NCBI GenBank assembly: GCA_035041965.1
Contig: JAPYMA010000718.1
Location: 62,001-126,000, forward strand
Source: Anisakis pegreffii
Taxonomy: Eukaryota; Nematoda; Chromadorea; Rhabditida; Anisakidae
Direction: 5' to 3'
DNA: 64,000 nucleotides
Shown here: piece after piece, positions 12,701-25,237 of the stretch
Numbering within the stretch: position 1 is the first letter of the stretch
Layout: every line of letters begins with the position of its first letter
Translations under genes and position numbers: made by a program
Notes under the pieces: model-generated
The model's input: only the letters and a program-made list of their open reading frames with translations
What the model was told of the DNA's origin: nothing
The model's database searches: none

Positions 12701-15700
12701 GAGGAAATTGCATCAGCTTCCTGAAAAATTCAACTTCCTCGAATTCGCGACTGATTCTCAACTAAATCAGTCGCTCTTAATTGAGTGTGATATTTGGATT
12801 TTTTGAATGATTATTGATAAATTGCTTATTAGAATATCTATTCATGCTGTGTTGATATGGATGTATAATTATGTTATTATTTGACAACGTAATGCGTTCG
12901 TATGTGCGTTTGTTTGTTTGTGTATGCGTCGAAGAGAAGAGCACTAGATCGACCACTAGATCGCGCAACGTTGCTTCTATGGCCATTTTGTATGCACATA
13001 TTTAATTTTGAGCATTTTCAATGAATAATATTCATCACTACACGATGGTATCACAAGCACATTTGTATTGATGCCAAGCCACTTCTATGAAGAGACTCCA
13101 TGGCGCTTATTTTCATCCTCCACATACACCTTCGAAAAATTCCTCTTTACTCCTCCCATAAAAGAAGTTGAAGTGAAAAATTACTTCCACTGAAGTACCC
13201 CCACCCCCGAGTAATTGCGCGTACAGGCTGAATTATCTTACAAAACGTCAAACATTTTCGGAAGTTGAATTATTGAACGTCTATTGAAAGTTGCCGTCGT
13301 CGATGTTACGTTCGAAGAGCGTTGCTCATAAATTCAATAAACTATTTGCAATTGATTCGTAAACAATCGCAAATTCGTTCGTTTACGCTTGATTAGCGTC
13401 AGTCTCAAAGATCCCTGTCGAACGTGGCCAACGTTCCGTTTCGACGCTGCCTGCTGTCGTCTATCTGATGAAAGCGTTTCCAAAACAAAACTGATGATGA
13501 TTTCAGTGCGTGTGCATTTATAACCGAACAAATAAACTTATGTCAAAAGTGTTTTCGAGTAGGATAGGTCGAGTGAGTTGCTTGAGTGAAGTATTTTTTA
13601 CGAGAAGCACGCAAAGTGCACAAAAGCTGTGCGTTCACATCAGTGCCTTTTTAAACAATACTGTGTTAATTTTTTGCCAACCAGATGTATTTACTGCATT
13701 GCGCATACGCATTGGTTTGTGTGTCTATGGGTGAGCGGAATGGGCGTTTTTGATTTGATCTGACAGTAGGCAGCAGCGATTGGAACAATAACGAAAGTGC
13801 AATCAAAGTAGTATTTTATCTTATTGTTATTGTTGCTATTTGATCGTTATTTATTGTGCACATCATCATCGTCGTATTAATGAATGGAATTTGAATTCTT
13901 TTTTTGCATTGAGTTGTTCTTTAGTTTTGTTGGTTCGTACATTAATTTTCAAGTAAATATCGTCAATGTTTGTTTTCATGTAACGTTTACATGGAAAAAA
14001 TATTTCCACAGTAATTCTGCCTGGTGGAATGTATGAATTGATGTTGTAATGGGATGATATGTGAGATGGATTTCAGTTGAATACTCGTTGGAAGTTGCGA
14101 TTTTTTGGAAATTCTTCCTAAAATCGATGAGCAGCAATAATCTTTTATTCTTGAGAGCATGTGAATTACTTTCTTTGCATTCCCAATTGCATCGTCGTCG
14201 TTCATTTTCCCAATTCGCTCGTTTCGCACTCAGTTTCACTTCTTCGTTCGAGGAAGACTTTCCATTCTGGGAACAACACATTGTATGGCCGATGCTTGTT
14301 GCTGTACGCATTCATTCGTGTTGAAGCCACCGAACGCAACTAAATTCGCACAATGATTTTGAGAGGAATGAGCCAGTTTAATGAGCTAGATAATTCTGAA
14401 TTGATCAGAACTTGCCATCGTTGAAATTTTTGACATTCAACTGATGATTGTTCGTTCAGCTGATCAATTACGAAGATTATTCCAGTTTTCGCATGCATTG
14501 TTATGTGAATGTTGTGAGCAGTGAAAGGGGTTTCGTTATTGCCGTCAATATGGGCATTGACCAGTGTTGAATTTTCATTCTCCATTCCCCTGTTTCGTTA
14601 CTTTCTCTGAAGTTCCGTCTCGAAAAGCACCCAAAATCAGGTGTTGCAATGCCGCCGCATCGGTGTTCATTGGACGCTGAAAAATTTGGTTGTGTTACTT
14701 GAGAACAAAGGAATTAAGAAATGACATTGGAAGTAGTCGCGGTTTTGCTAACGTGAAAGCATTCATGGAATCGAAACCGAAAAGATCACTTTATGGTTAT
14801 TCGTGGAATCGTGTTATTTCTTTTCGTTGTTTTTATATTCCAAATTGTTGCTGTTGCTGCTATTATTATTTTAGATATGCGATCATTATTATTGTAATTT
14901 TTTTCTCACTGCTTTTTTCTTTAAATTATTATCACCTTATTAATTGATTAATTTGTTTGTTAATTAACAATTCCGAATCCCTGTCACTGTTATTTTCATT
15001 TTTACAATCGTTTTTATCTTTGTTCCGAATTCATTTGTTCTTTAAGTCATTCATATCGTTTTGTCCCGATGCACTATTCAGCGTTGCCCTATTGGCCGCT
15101 GTTGTCAAATCTTGATCCTATGTCAAAACCTATTATCATATTTTTCGTGTCAATCAAATCGACTACTTTAGTGAAATCGATTTGTACGAAAAACATGATT
15201 CGATCGACCTTTTTTTGTGTATACATTTTTCGTATGGACCATTTTTTCGCCAAAACCATCTTCATTTTTCACCACTTTCACCTACGTTTCATGTCGTTTT
15301 ACAAATTTTGAACAATTTCAAATGAAACGTAAACATTTCATAATTGTGTTTATCACCATTTGAATTCCGTTTGAACTGTTTTCCTTTCATTCATCGTGCT
15401 CATATCCGACCTTCATCAACCATCGTTATGAGCGATCTCCATTTATATGGTGGCATCTTGTTCTCACGGATGGTCTCTCCGGTCAATACGTTCAGATACC
15501 ATTTGTCGTTTCATTCTTATTGTTTCTCTTTTTCTCGACGCAACCGTTCTGTTCTCGAGTGTTCATCCGTTTCATGGCCTTCGCACTTTTCAAACTTCAA
15601 CGTCACATTGCATTATCATTAAACAAACCAGTAACGTTAATTAATCGTTGACTTATTCCCTCTATTTATCACAAAGCTCCTCTCGCGGTTCTCAGTTCCA

Positions 15701-18700
15701 TTTTACATTTCTTATCCCCTTATGTTCGCGACACATTATTGAGAAATTTTTTTATTTCGCAACCAACCATGTTGGCCGATTATTTCTTAGAGTAAAATCA
15801 TTCGGAAATCAGTCATCAGCTGTATTCACTGCCATTCCATCGAAAATGATGTGTTATTCGCTTTGATGTGAACAGAAATGGAACGAATTCGAGTGTGATT
15901 ATCTTTCATAGTCATACTGACCGGAAGATTTGCTGAACAGACAGACATATGATGTGTCTCTAGTAAATGTAGATATGAAATTTGTAAATCCAGGAGGGAA
16001 TGAATGCGCAGTGAAGCGGTGATTCGAGAACTATTATTGCTCGTCAAATGTTTTTTTGTTGTTGTTGTTTTGCGTTGTTTTTATTTTCTGTTTGAACGAG
16101 TCAGTTCGTCTAATTGCTTGAAATGCTTTCAGCAGCCGACTGACTGCAATAACTAAAAAAATTGTGCAGTTCCGAAAGTGGTCTATTTTTCTGGTCATTC
16201 CTTCAAAAGCTCATAACAAAATTTATGCCTTTGGGCAGTTTTCAGGACACTGCGTGTATCTTCCGGAGTTTCGATGTTCGGCTATATGAACGTGGCCATC
16301 TTTGGTGTGTATCATTTCCGAACACTCATCTTGATGGCTGAGAATCTCAAGTGGAGAGTAGATACAGTATTCAAGAAGTTTTATGACGTAAAAAGAATGA
16401 AAAACTGCAATTGAGGTGCTGCCGCAAACTAGTTGTTTGATGTGCATGTGAAAGTGTGATCGCTTTTTGAAGAGCGATTGTGTTATTGGGTGATCAAAAA
16501 CGAAATTCTCGACATCATCACACAGTGTTACAACTGAACTGCAAACATATCATGATTAATCTGTACTCTTTGAGCACTTCGTCAGATTCGTCACGTTCAT
16601 GACAAAAGTAAATAAGCAGATAACATCAGCAAAATTCAACATCAAAGAACGTTCATTTTTTATTTCAGTGCACTCAACTTCTGCTCACAATTGTTGTTGT
16701 TTTTTGCATTGTGGTGGTGAATAAATGTTGATTATCAGCAGAATGCCTGCCTGATTGTGAGTGAGTACATGTTGAATGTGTAAACACGTTCACGTGTGCT
16801 TTTGCCTGCGTGCCGTCACTATCATATGTAAGCAAACGTTTAGCTTTCTTCTAAAATACATTCGCAGGTTTAGAAAAGACTTTCAGATTTTGATCGTTTA
16901 ACAAAACATATATGGAATTAATAATTGTTGATGAGATCGGTTTATGTTGGTGGGGAAATTGTGAAAAATCGTAAAATTTTAAACGGATAAAGTGGGATTT
17001 AATGAACGAAAATCATCATCATTGAATGTGTCGAGAATGAGCGAAGTGAGAGGGGATGTGGTGTGAAATTACGAACAAAACAATGAGTTAAAAGGGGATC
17101 TATTGCATATAAGAGCACTCGTAAAAGGCGCGCGCACTGCGCACATCGTTTGTGCATTCGTTAGTGGATTGATTGATGGTGTTGATTGAATTGAGAAACA
17201 GCGAAACAAACGCGTTGAGCCGCCGAGCGATACCAATAATAATGATACCATAAGGAATTATGTCATCATTTCTAATCATCTGAACCATTTTTCTCAACCA
17301 CCAGCACCATCACACAAGCGGCAATTTCTGAAATTTTGAGCATCCATCGATGCTCGAAAGGCTCTCTTGGAATTTCAGCTGCGATTGATTTCGTTATCAT
17401 TTTTGTTCGATGTACTGTGATTTGTTTTGTTTTTTAGTACATTCGGAACTTCGAATGTTTGATTGGGTAGCTGAGATTTTGTTGAACGTTCATTCGTTCA
17501 GCGATTGCTCTTCTCAGAGCTTTTCTCACGACCCGAAACTTTGCACATTTTTTCATCGTCCGTTCTATCGAGTTTTTTTCCCATTTCATTCGCCGCCACT
17601 CTAGCTGAATCTCTCTCATCAGTGTAAATTGGTATGATTTGATGGGTGCTTCCTATGCAAACTGACTCCGAAAAGCTGGCGTTCGTCTACGACGACTTTC
17701 ACCGTACTGCTGCAGGCCATTTCATGCATCAAGAAGCAGCCAGCTCAACGTCTCAAATGTGATTAAGTGGTAATGCGTTTGCAATGTGAAATGCACTCGT
17801 TTAGATTCACTTCCGAAACAGTGAATCGATTGTGCCTGTTGAATGCATCATTAAGTTATAGACTTGACAATACAATGAAAATGATCGGAAGATAATAAAT
17901 TGCAAAAAAAAATTTCAGTTCGATTTTTTGACGTTTTTTTGCTGTGTATGAATTAGTTCTCTACACATCAGTGCTTCATTGGGAACAAGTCGCAAATATA
18001 TGTGAGCATTTTTTGTTTACGTTTAATTGTTTAATTGTTGTCATTTTTTCGTTTCTGACCAATTACTGAATTGCTCTAGTCGATGAGTTCGAGTGGAGAT
18101 GTTTCGTTTTCGAAAACAAAGAAGTGACAAGTGGAAACGAGCGTACGTAAATAAGTAGTACATAATTAATTGATGCTTTCGTGTGATCATTTCGTTCGCT
18201 CGTTTGCTTTCGTCTGCAAAAAAATGGTCTTCTACTCATTCATTTCACTTAACAGCGTCACACATATCTGAGCATATGCGCAAACAGATAAACCCAGAAG
18301 TTTTATGTAATGTTTCCTATTAAGTCTCTCCTAATTACGTATGCCTACCCCCCTCCGCCCTCCCTTCCGCATCACTTTCTTCATCTAATTATCATGATTC
18401 TCATGAGAAAAGATGTGGGTAAATGTGGGACTCGATGCGATGAAGATGAGTTCAAGTTTCATTTATTCACTTATTCCTTCAATCAGCAATTAATAGTCAT
18501 CAGGAGACTGATTCAAATTTGTCATTATTCTTCGATATTTTCCGCATGAAACATTGCCATAAATCAGTTACTTTATCGAACAACAAAATCATCCACTTTT
18601 CTGCGTTGCAGAAAATGTTGTATATGAAGAACATGGGCATTCATCTTCGTGAGGCCATATCTCACGGAACTACCCATCCAGATCGTTCTCTTGTATCCTT

Positions 18701-20000
18701 AATCGGAAGGTACGAAAGTTCTGAAAGTATTAATCGCGAATGCTAAAAAATCGCTTTGAGCGGTCTGTTTCATTACCTCAATAATTGTTCTTCAGAATTC
18801 AACCAATGCACTCACGATTGCTTCTATCAAACGCACATTTTGCTTTTATCAGTACTGAGCGGCGCTATTCGATTAAATTCTTTTGGGAGCAACTTTCAAG
18901 ATATTGGCGATTATCAGAATTTCAATGTGATTACCAATAAAATCTGTCAATAAAAATTATTCTCATCATCGTCGTCATTCTTATCAAACAGTAATAATGA
19001 AACAAAGCCATTCGATTCTGCGTTCAAATGCTCGTTCGCAGCAATATAATAGCATTTGATCGTTTTCAAACCAAAAAAAAAACCCGAAGCAACGATCGTC
19101 CATATTAATGTTGAACGCTTATCTAAATGTCTTATCGTGCTGTTCTTCATTGTGTTGTGTATTATTTGTTTAGTTGAACGCCTCTCACATCACATCGGTA
19201 CGACGCACCCATACTAACGCGAAACATCGTTCAGTCATGCTCGGGCAATGCTTGCTGTTCGCTGTTAGCTTTTTTCACGTTTTGATGGTGCACACTGATA
19301 GCGATTTAGCTGTGCCATACAACCGCACATTCATTCGTATGGCGACAGTATGTCTGTGTATATTTTCCATTTTTATTATGTATCATTCGATTCTATTATT
19401 CAACAAATTTTTATGTTTATTCACTCATGAATTTTTAGAGTAGAGTGTAGTATAATAATTCTCTATTATGTAATTCGCATAATTCTAGGCGTATTTAATA
19501 ATTCATGTGCCTTTTAATGAGTTCCATTCTCGATCAGCTGAAAAGAAGTGGTGCGTGCGTTTTTCGATTGAGCAGTGATAAGAACTGATCAGTGTTAGTG
19601 TGTTGTCAATAGTAATGCGGTGAATTTGCGATAAGATCTTACTGAAAAGCAATCATTCGATTGCATTCGATTGCTGCTAATAGCAAAACAACTGAATGCA
19701 TTTAGATGGAGCAGTTATTAATTTCATTTGTACTTTCCTCTGTCTCTACTGAAGAGTTTAACTTTGTTAGAAGAATTGTTCATTTGTCATTGGCTGTGGG
19801 AATGATGTTAATAAATGCCCTCAATGTTTATTACTATATGTTCAGTTAATACGTAATAGGAGTGCAGTTTTTTTTAAGGAGCAATTGAAAGCGATCACAT
19901 TGGAAATTCATCGCTTGGTGAATTTAGTTTGGTAGTGAGTTTGAAGGGCTCTTTTTTTTGCGAATTTCAACCAAGAAAACAAATGAGAAATTGACTGTTG
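9749..20000. other. Long stretch without recognised gene
   Basis: AT-rich DNA. A pyrimidine-rich strand segment lies at about 9870-10170, with a 97-codon open frame of Ser/Leu/Ile-rich composition that I consider chance. A further CT-rich patch is at 11430-11600. An inverted repeat at 12694-12747 is listed separately. A small 7-bp-stem hairpin (GAGCATC/GATGCTC) sits at 17338-17355. No protein family was recognised. Confidence 0.4.
12694..12747. repeat. Inverted repeat, 13-bp perfect arms, 28-nt spacer
   Basis: CGAATTCGAGGAA at 12694-12706 is the exact reverse complement of TTCCTCGAATTCG at 12735-12747. After one mismatch, three further inner bases (TTG with CAA) can pair. This gives a stem-loop of 54 nt. 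Each arm also contains CGAATTCG, itself a palindrome. Function unknown. Confidence 0.75.
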
Positions 20001-20029
20001 GAAGGCTTCGTTCATGTAAGTAATTACCG

Positions 20030-20190
20030 CGCTACGTCGAGGCTGTTACTTTTGCTTGGGATAATCCCCTCCACAGAGCGTTGTTACGTGGATAGAGAGG
20101 GAAATGATGCGAGAGCGACGATTTTAATTACCCCTTCCTCCCCGGTAGACGAGCAGAGAGTTGAGTCGTCTCTTCTTTCTTGGCAGCCTG
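20030..20190. other. GC-elevated island, content unrecognised
   Basis: About 160 bp with visibly more G and C than the flanks. A plus-strand frame is open across it up to 20201 (67 codons), but the peptide is not recognised. It could be an insertion, a conserved non-coding element or an exon. A donor-like GTAAGT lies just upstream at about 20015. Confidence 0.25.
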
Positions 20191-20692
20191 AAATAACATG
20201 AACTGTTATTTGTTAATCCTAGATATTTCTGCAAATGTAATGCAAGCAGCGAATTTTGACTAATAATCTTTGTTTTATTGAACGAAAACTGAATTGTGAC
20301 CTGAAAGGTTTGTTTTGATGCGGTTTAGTTAAGTTCGATATCGGTACGAAAGGAAACTTTTTAGCTGGACGTAATGTTCTGTGTGAGTATCAATAGCAAC
20401 GTCTATGTGAATGTTTCTGAAAGTGACAAGACGTCAATTTTTTTATTTCGAAGCGATCAACGAAAAAAACTGATGTTTATATTTTGAAAATGAATTTGTA
20501 ACAATTCCTTTTAGTGTTTGTTTTTCTCGATTGTTTACACTCGAATGATCCTCCGTACGTTTGCGATGATGGATTCACATCACATTGAATAAAAACAAAC
20601 CACAGTTCAACAATATTCCTTACTTAAATCGTCAATGTCTTATGAATTTCGTGACAATCGCTCGCTCGTATTTCATATGCTGCTAATTTCTT

Positions 20693-20732
20693 GCTATCAA
20701 AGTTTTTAGTTATTAGTCTAAACTTTGATAGC
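20693..20732. repeat. Short hairpin, 13-bp perfect stem
   Basis: GCTATCAAAGTTT at 20693-20705 pairs exactly with AAACTTTGATAGC at 20720-20732. An inner TAG/CTA pairing is possible after a two-base bulge. At 40 nt it is too short for a typical microRNA precursor. No open frame ends next to it, so a terminator role is not supported. Confidence 0.7.
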
Positions 20733-21106
20733 TTTCGAATGTTCTCAAACTTGTTTTGTTTTGTCTTATAAAATGCTTTTATTCGTAAATGCCATATGAG
20801 AATGAGTATAAAAACTATTTATGGAAATGTAAAAAAATAATCTTATAATCTGCTATCGTCTCATTTCTTCTTCGAACAATTAACAGCAAGAGCCATTGCA
20901 AACAATGTGCGGTGGTGACCATTGGACACGAACGAGTCTCATACAACCTCATCAACGCACAAAACAACGCATCTACACACCATATAAATATTATATTCGA
21001 TTGACGAGTGAACGAATCGATGCTGCAGTGTGCAATGCAATGGTCTCTCTCTGCTCCCCTGCTCACTGCTGTTCAATTCAATAATAAAGCGTTGCGTACT
21101 ATTACT

Positions 21107-21136
21107 ACCACTACTACTACTACTACTCCTACTGCT
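21107..21136. repeat. (ACT)n-type microsatellite, imperfect
   Basis: A run of ACT/CTA triplets with a few substitutions (ATT, CCA, CCT). It lies in non-coding DNA between 20733 and 22059, where nothing else was recognised apart from a TGGATGGA run near 21291. Confidence 0.8.
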
Positions 21137-22059
21137 ATCCTAAGAAGTTAGTTTGTTGCGTACGTCCTTCTTCCTACTATTCATACATTTTGGTTTATGT
21201 ATGTATTTCAGTGTGTATTTGCATGTGATTAAATCATGTCTGCTATGAATATACTGATAGGGAAGTGTCGTTGTTGGTGTGTATAGAGTATGGATGGATG
21301 AATGGAACTCAACAAGCAATAATCCACATTAAATAAAGGACTGACTGCTTGAAATTACTTTTACTACTTCAGAAACATTTTTTTTCTTGTTTGGAAACAA
21401 ATTCAATCTGTCGTTTTTTGTTCTGCGTTTTAAAATGTTACTGGGTTGATTGCATTTGATGCGTCGTTCTCATCGAAATTGTTCCATATAAAGCGATAGT
21501 GTTATTTTGTGATTTGTTTTGTTTAGAAAGTGGATTGAAAGAAATTGATTGCTATGTTGGTTGTGTGATGATGTGATTGATGGATGCGTTGAAAGCAATC
21601 TGAATGTCGCAACTGGTTGATGATATGATCGCTGTTTTACTTCTGGGAAGTTCATGTAATCTGATTGACGCAAACGCAAATCACCCCATCAGCTGCGTTA
21701 TTGATTCAAAATCGTTCGAGTGATGATCACCATTGTGGCCATCGATGAGTGGGAAGAGGGTATTGATAAGAAAGACGATATCGCTTTCGTATACGATTCT
21801 AGCGATGACGATGATGTAGATATGTGCTGCTGTGAACTTTAAAATTATCTAAATTCTTAGACCAGAAAAAGTTTTCAGCTAACAATTTCCTACGTAGAGT
21901 AGGTCATTTTGTGCATGTATGCGGCGGACACGATCTAGGTATTTAAGCTGCACGATCAAAGCGCATTCCTCATACCAGCATCTACCAGCCTTCTGAGAAT
22001 TGCAGTATAACTGCGTTGTTTATAAATCGAATCCTAACTGTTCCTAGTAGCATGGGAAC

Positions 22060-22352
22060 GTTTGCGTGTTTGCAACTGTCTGACAGCTGAATGTAGAAGT
22101 GGCTGCGGGACCATCCGAGCTCATTGCTGATGGACTCCTGCCGATGTGTTTTCGGTCGGGAGAACGCCGATTGTGCAGACTAATCGCGATGTTTCGACGC
22201 AGGATGCCCTCGATATCGGTATTCTGCAGTCAGCCAAATTCATATTTTCACATTCCACGCTGCATCCATCGAATGAGCCTTTGCGAACACCAACAGTTTG
22301 CGTATTAAATCTTCCTGCCTTTTTAAATCGCTTTTCCACAAACAACGCATGA
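22060..22352. other. GC-elevated island with overlapping exon-like frames, unrecognised
   Basis: Base composition rises sharply at about 22060-22230. Two plus frames and one minus frame are open across it. One plus frame reads TPADVFSVGRTPIVQTNRDV and on to DALDIGILQS with coding-like codon choice. Another follows a GACAG acceptor-like site at about 22089 and reads NVEVAAGPSELIADGLLPM. The minus frame ends TSAGVHQQ at 22121. Only one can be real, if any. I recognise no family. It may be an exon, an insertion or a retroposed fragment. Confidence 0.25.
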
Positions 22353-23384
22353 ATGCTCACTATATTCATTCGATTTGCTCAATGTTAAATTCTAAATCTA
22401 AATTTCTCATCACAAATTTCATCTCCCTTCATTTCGCATGTGATTTATTCTGTCTCTTCTTTCAATCTCAACGAATCCATCCGTTTATCATACGTTTTCT
22501 TCCAGCTTATTATAGCATGTAGTCTTTTTTTTAAATGAAGCAGTCAGTCGTCAAGAAGCACTCGAAAGTGATTAAGTGAGTTTATGGATGGGTAAATGTG
22601 TGTATGGATGAAGGTTTTTGATAAGTGCTAAAATCTGTGCTCATCACTCTAATCAGCTGACTTCTTCGAGTTTATTTACTTGACCTTCTAATCATCACTC
22701 ATGCTTTTTTTTGACTTTCCCGTCTTTCAGTACGTTTGGTAAAGCAAAAATGCATACTTTTAACTTTATATTAGGGAGCATTCGACAGTGTTTACATTTC
22801 AAGCGATTTCGGTTTCTTAGTTCTGCGATCCATCACACCAATTGGACTGATTCTCGTGGAATTTCAAAGCATTTATTCAGTAAACGATTTCAGATTTATA
22901 TCGTTTGTGGTACTGTATCAGCACACTTTTATGGGAATGTCTGTATCGTATTAGTCGGTGAACGATAGTTGCTTTTTGCGCATATGTGATAATGATGATG
23001 ATAAACATGTGAATGAATTGTTCTCTTCATGTGTGTCGGAGGGCTGATGCTTTTTCAGCAGATGAAATTGATCAACGAAATGTTGATCAAACCGTTTAGG
23101 GCGTTGTTTGTTGTTAGTGGAAGTGTTTTTTAAATGGTTTCAGTTCATGACAATTTCGGAAGATTTTCTTCTGCTCTGCACAACCTAACAGATGGATAAC
23201 TTCTTTCTAGATTTTATAGTTTCATTTGAAATTTGAAATGTGCTTTCATTGAATAGCGTTGAGCTGCGGTTAAAAAAAAAGGAAAAAGTGAAGTGAAACG
23301 AACCAAAACAATTTTCAATCGGCTTTTCATAGAGAAATGAGCGCAGAAAAACATTGATCACACACACGACGCCTCCCACAACAG

Positions 23385-23409
23385 CAACAACAACAACAAC
23401 AACAACAAC
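23385..23409. repeat. (CAA)8 microsatellite
   Basis: Eight consecutive CAA units, preceded by CAACAG. No coding frame with supporting features runs through it. Confidence 0.95.
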
Positions 23410-24378
23410 TAGTGTGCAGTGTTATTATAAACACGCTCTTCAAGCGATCTCATTTTTCGAAAGCTCGAAATGCAAACCACAGAAAGTTCGTTGATGCAGA
23501 AACTTTTCAATGAAGTCAGTTTTTTTTTGGTCGCTTACGTGTGCACGATGACACAGTGATAAGCCAGCCTACTGTTGGAGTGCAGGAAAAGAAAAGAAGT
23601 TGAGGAGATGCGTATGATACTTACTGATAAATGCCTATTAATTTTTACTTTTCATAATACTTTTAATCATTTCGCTTTAATGTTGGTTGGTTTACTTCAT
23701 CACTTGTCGAATTTTGATCAGTTCGCTCTGTAACCTCTGTGCCTCATTCTCATCGCTTGTTCTGTCTCCTAAGTGCACCTCCTATAAGAGCCACTAAAGC
23801 TTTCGTTGTTGACTTATCTGTGCATATAAATCTGCACTCTGAACAACGCTAATATTACTTACTTACTCGCCAGCTTCTATTATTTATCTTACTATTTTTG
23901 TTTATTTTGCTGACCCATTTAACAGTTGGCGAAAATTTGTCAGCTCTAAACAACAGCTGATTTTTGATGTGTCCTGCATTCCAACCGTTGAAGATTGGGG
24001 AAATTTTTGTGCGATATTCTTCATTTCAAGTTCGATGTGAATTTTCAAAAATCAAATCACTCAATTGCGAAGAAAACTTATTTTGCGCATGAGCAATGTG
24101 CTGAATGACAAAACAACAGATTTGCAGTGAATCTTTTTTTTTTGAACTGACCTAAAGTTGAGTGCTGAAATTCACTGATTAATGCACACCGCGAAACAGC
24201 TGTGTTGCATAATATGTTCGGCTCGACTCGAGCCATTTAACCCTGAGGGATGGTTATAACCTATGCGATGCGGTGAATATCCATCATCGGTTATTGTTGG
24301 TTGCTCGGCGATGTGTCGATGATACGAGTCGTCGTCCGTCATCAAATGGTCAAACCGGTTGGTGAGTTGTTTGGCTGC

Positions 24379-24426
24379 ATGATGGGATGGATGGTTGGAT
24401 GGCTGGATGGATGGTTGGTTGGTTGT
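24379..24426. repeat. (GGAT/GGTT)n imperfect tetranucleotide repeat
   Basis: Alternating GGATGGAT and GGTTGGTT units. Similar ATGG tracts occur near 8813, 21291, 43664, 49962, 58408 (reverse strand) and 61418, so this is a recurring microsatellite type in the window. Confidence 0.85.
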
Positions 24427-24919
24427 TTGATTATCGCTCAACATTTCAACAGCAGCAGCAATTTCTTGTTCTTCAGTTGTAGTCGGTTCAATTTTTGCAT
24501 CACAAAAATTTGTGAATTTGGTTCGTTTGTGATTTTGGCTAATGGTACGTACTCTGCTCAATGATACAGTAGCGTATGGCATCCGTTCTGGTCTATGCTG
24601 CGAAGATATTCAACGCGGAATTTAGGTCACTATCGCATGTTTCGTTGCGTTGTTGGTAGTTGCGTTGTTTCATAGATCCAACTGAGTGGATAAATGGGAT
24701 CCGTTCAATCGATATGAATCATATCAAGCTGTTTGCATTTCTGTTCATTCCACTCTTGTTTTTACATATCGCTTTCAGTAATCTCCATTAAACTGATAGT
24801 CCCATGATTATTGCTAACCGCCCAATTGTCACCTTTCAAAGCTGTCTGCTCGTTTTTTCGTTAATATTTTTTATCGTTTGAAAAAGTTCCTATCTTGATA
24901 AAGTAATAAATAGTCTAAA

Positions 24920-25180
24920 CTAGGGTTGAATCGGGGGTGAAGTCGAGCTTGAACACCTCGAGTGCGCAGGGTAAGGTCGGGCGCCACCAAAATCTCGCAA
25001 CTGTAGGGGGGGGGGGCTGAACTCTATGTTCGGTGCCCCTGACCCAAACCTAGAGGTGGAAGCAACGTTGGGGACTAGAGAAACGTCGCAATTGCTCGGC
25101 AGACCCCGAAGTCTACCTTCGGAGGTCCCTGTCACAACCGCAGTCTCAGTGATCAGTCGGAATGTGCAAGAAGTTAAGTG
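24920..25180. other. GC-rich island with G11 run and strong hairpin, possible structured RNA or inserted element
   Basis: About 260 bp, clearly GC-rich in an otherwise AT-rich window. It contains a G11 homopolymer at 25006-25016 and a hairpin at 25102-25127: a 10-bp stem, one bulged A and the 5-nt loop TCTAC. On the minus strand it includes GTTCAAGCT, near but not equal to a Pol III B box (GTTCRANNC). The minus strand is also open for 105 codons (25237 to 24920), giving a Pro/Ser/Arg-rich peptide that I do not recognise. Candidates are a SINE-like insertion, a non-coding RNA gene or an exon. I cannot decide. Confidence 0.35.
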
Positions 25181-25237
25181 GGGAAAGTAAGAAGCAATGC
25201 GTCGTCTAATCGTGAAAGAGAACATTAACGAGAGCAC

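Larger units (their letters stand above)
22370..24919. other. Stretch without recognised gene, microsatellite-bearing
   Basis: Apart from the CAA and TGGA repeats listed separately I see only AT-rich sequence. The 136-codon minus frame at 24172-24582 owes its length partly to the TGGATGG repeat, which reads as Gln/Pro/Ser/Asn/His-rich peptide. It is not recognised as a gene. Confidence 0.4.

Noticed and set aside
24172..24582. 136-codon minus frame with Gln/Pro/Asn/His-rich middle
   Set aside because: The middle is a translation of the GGAT/GGTT microsatellite, and there is no recognisable domain on either side.
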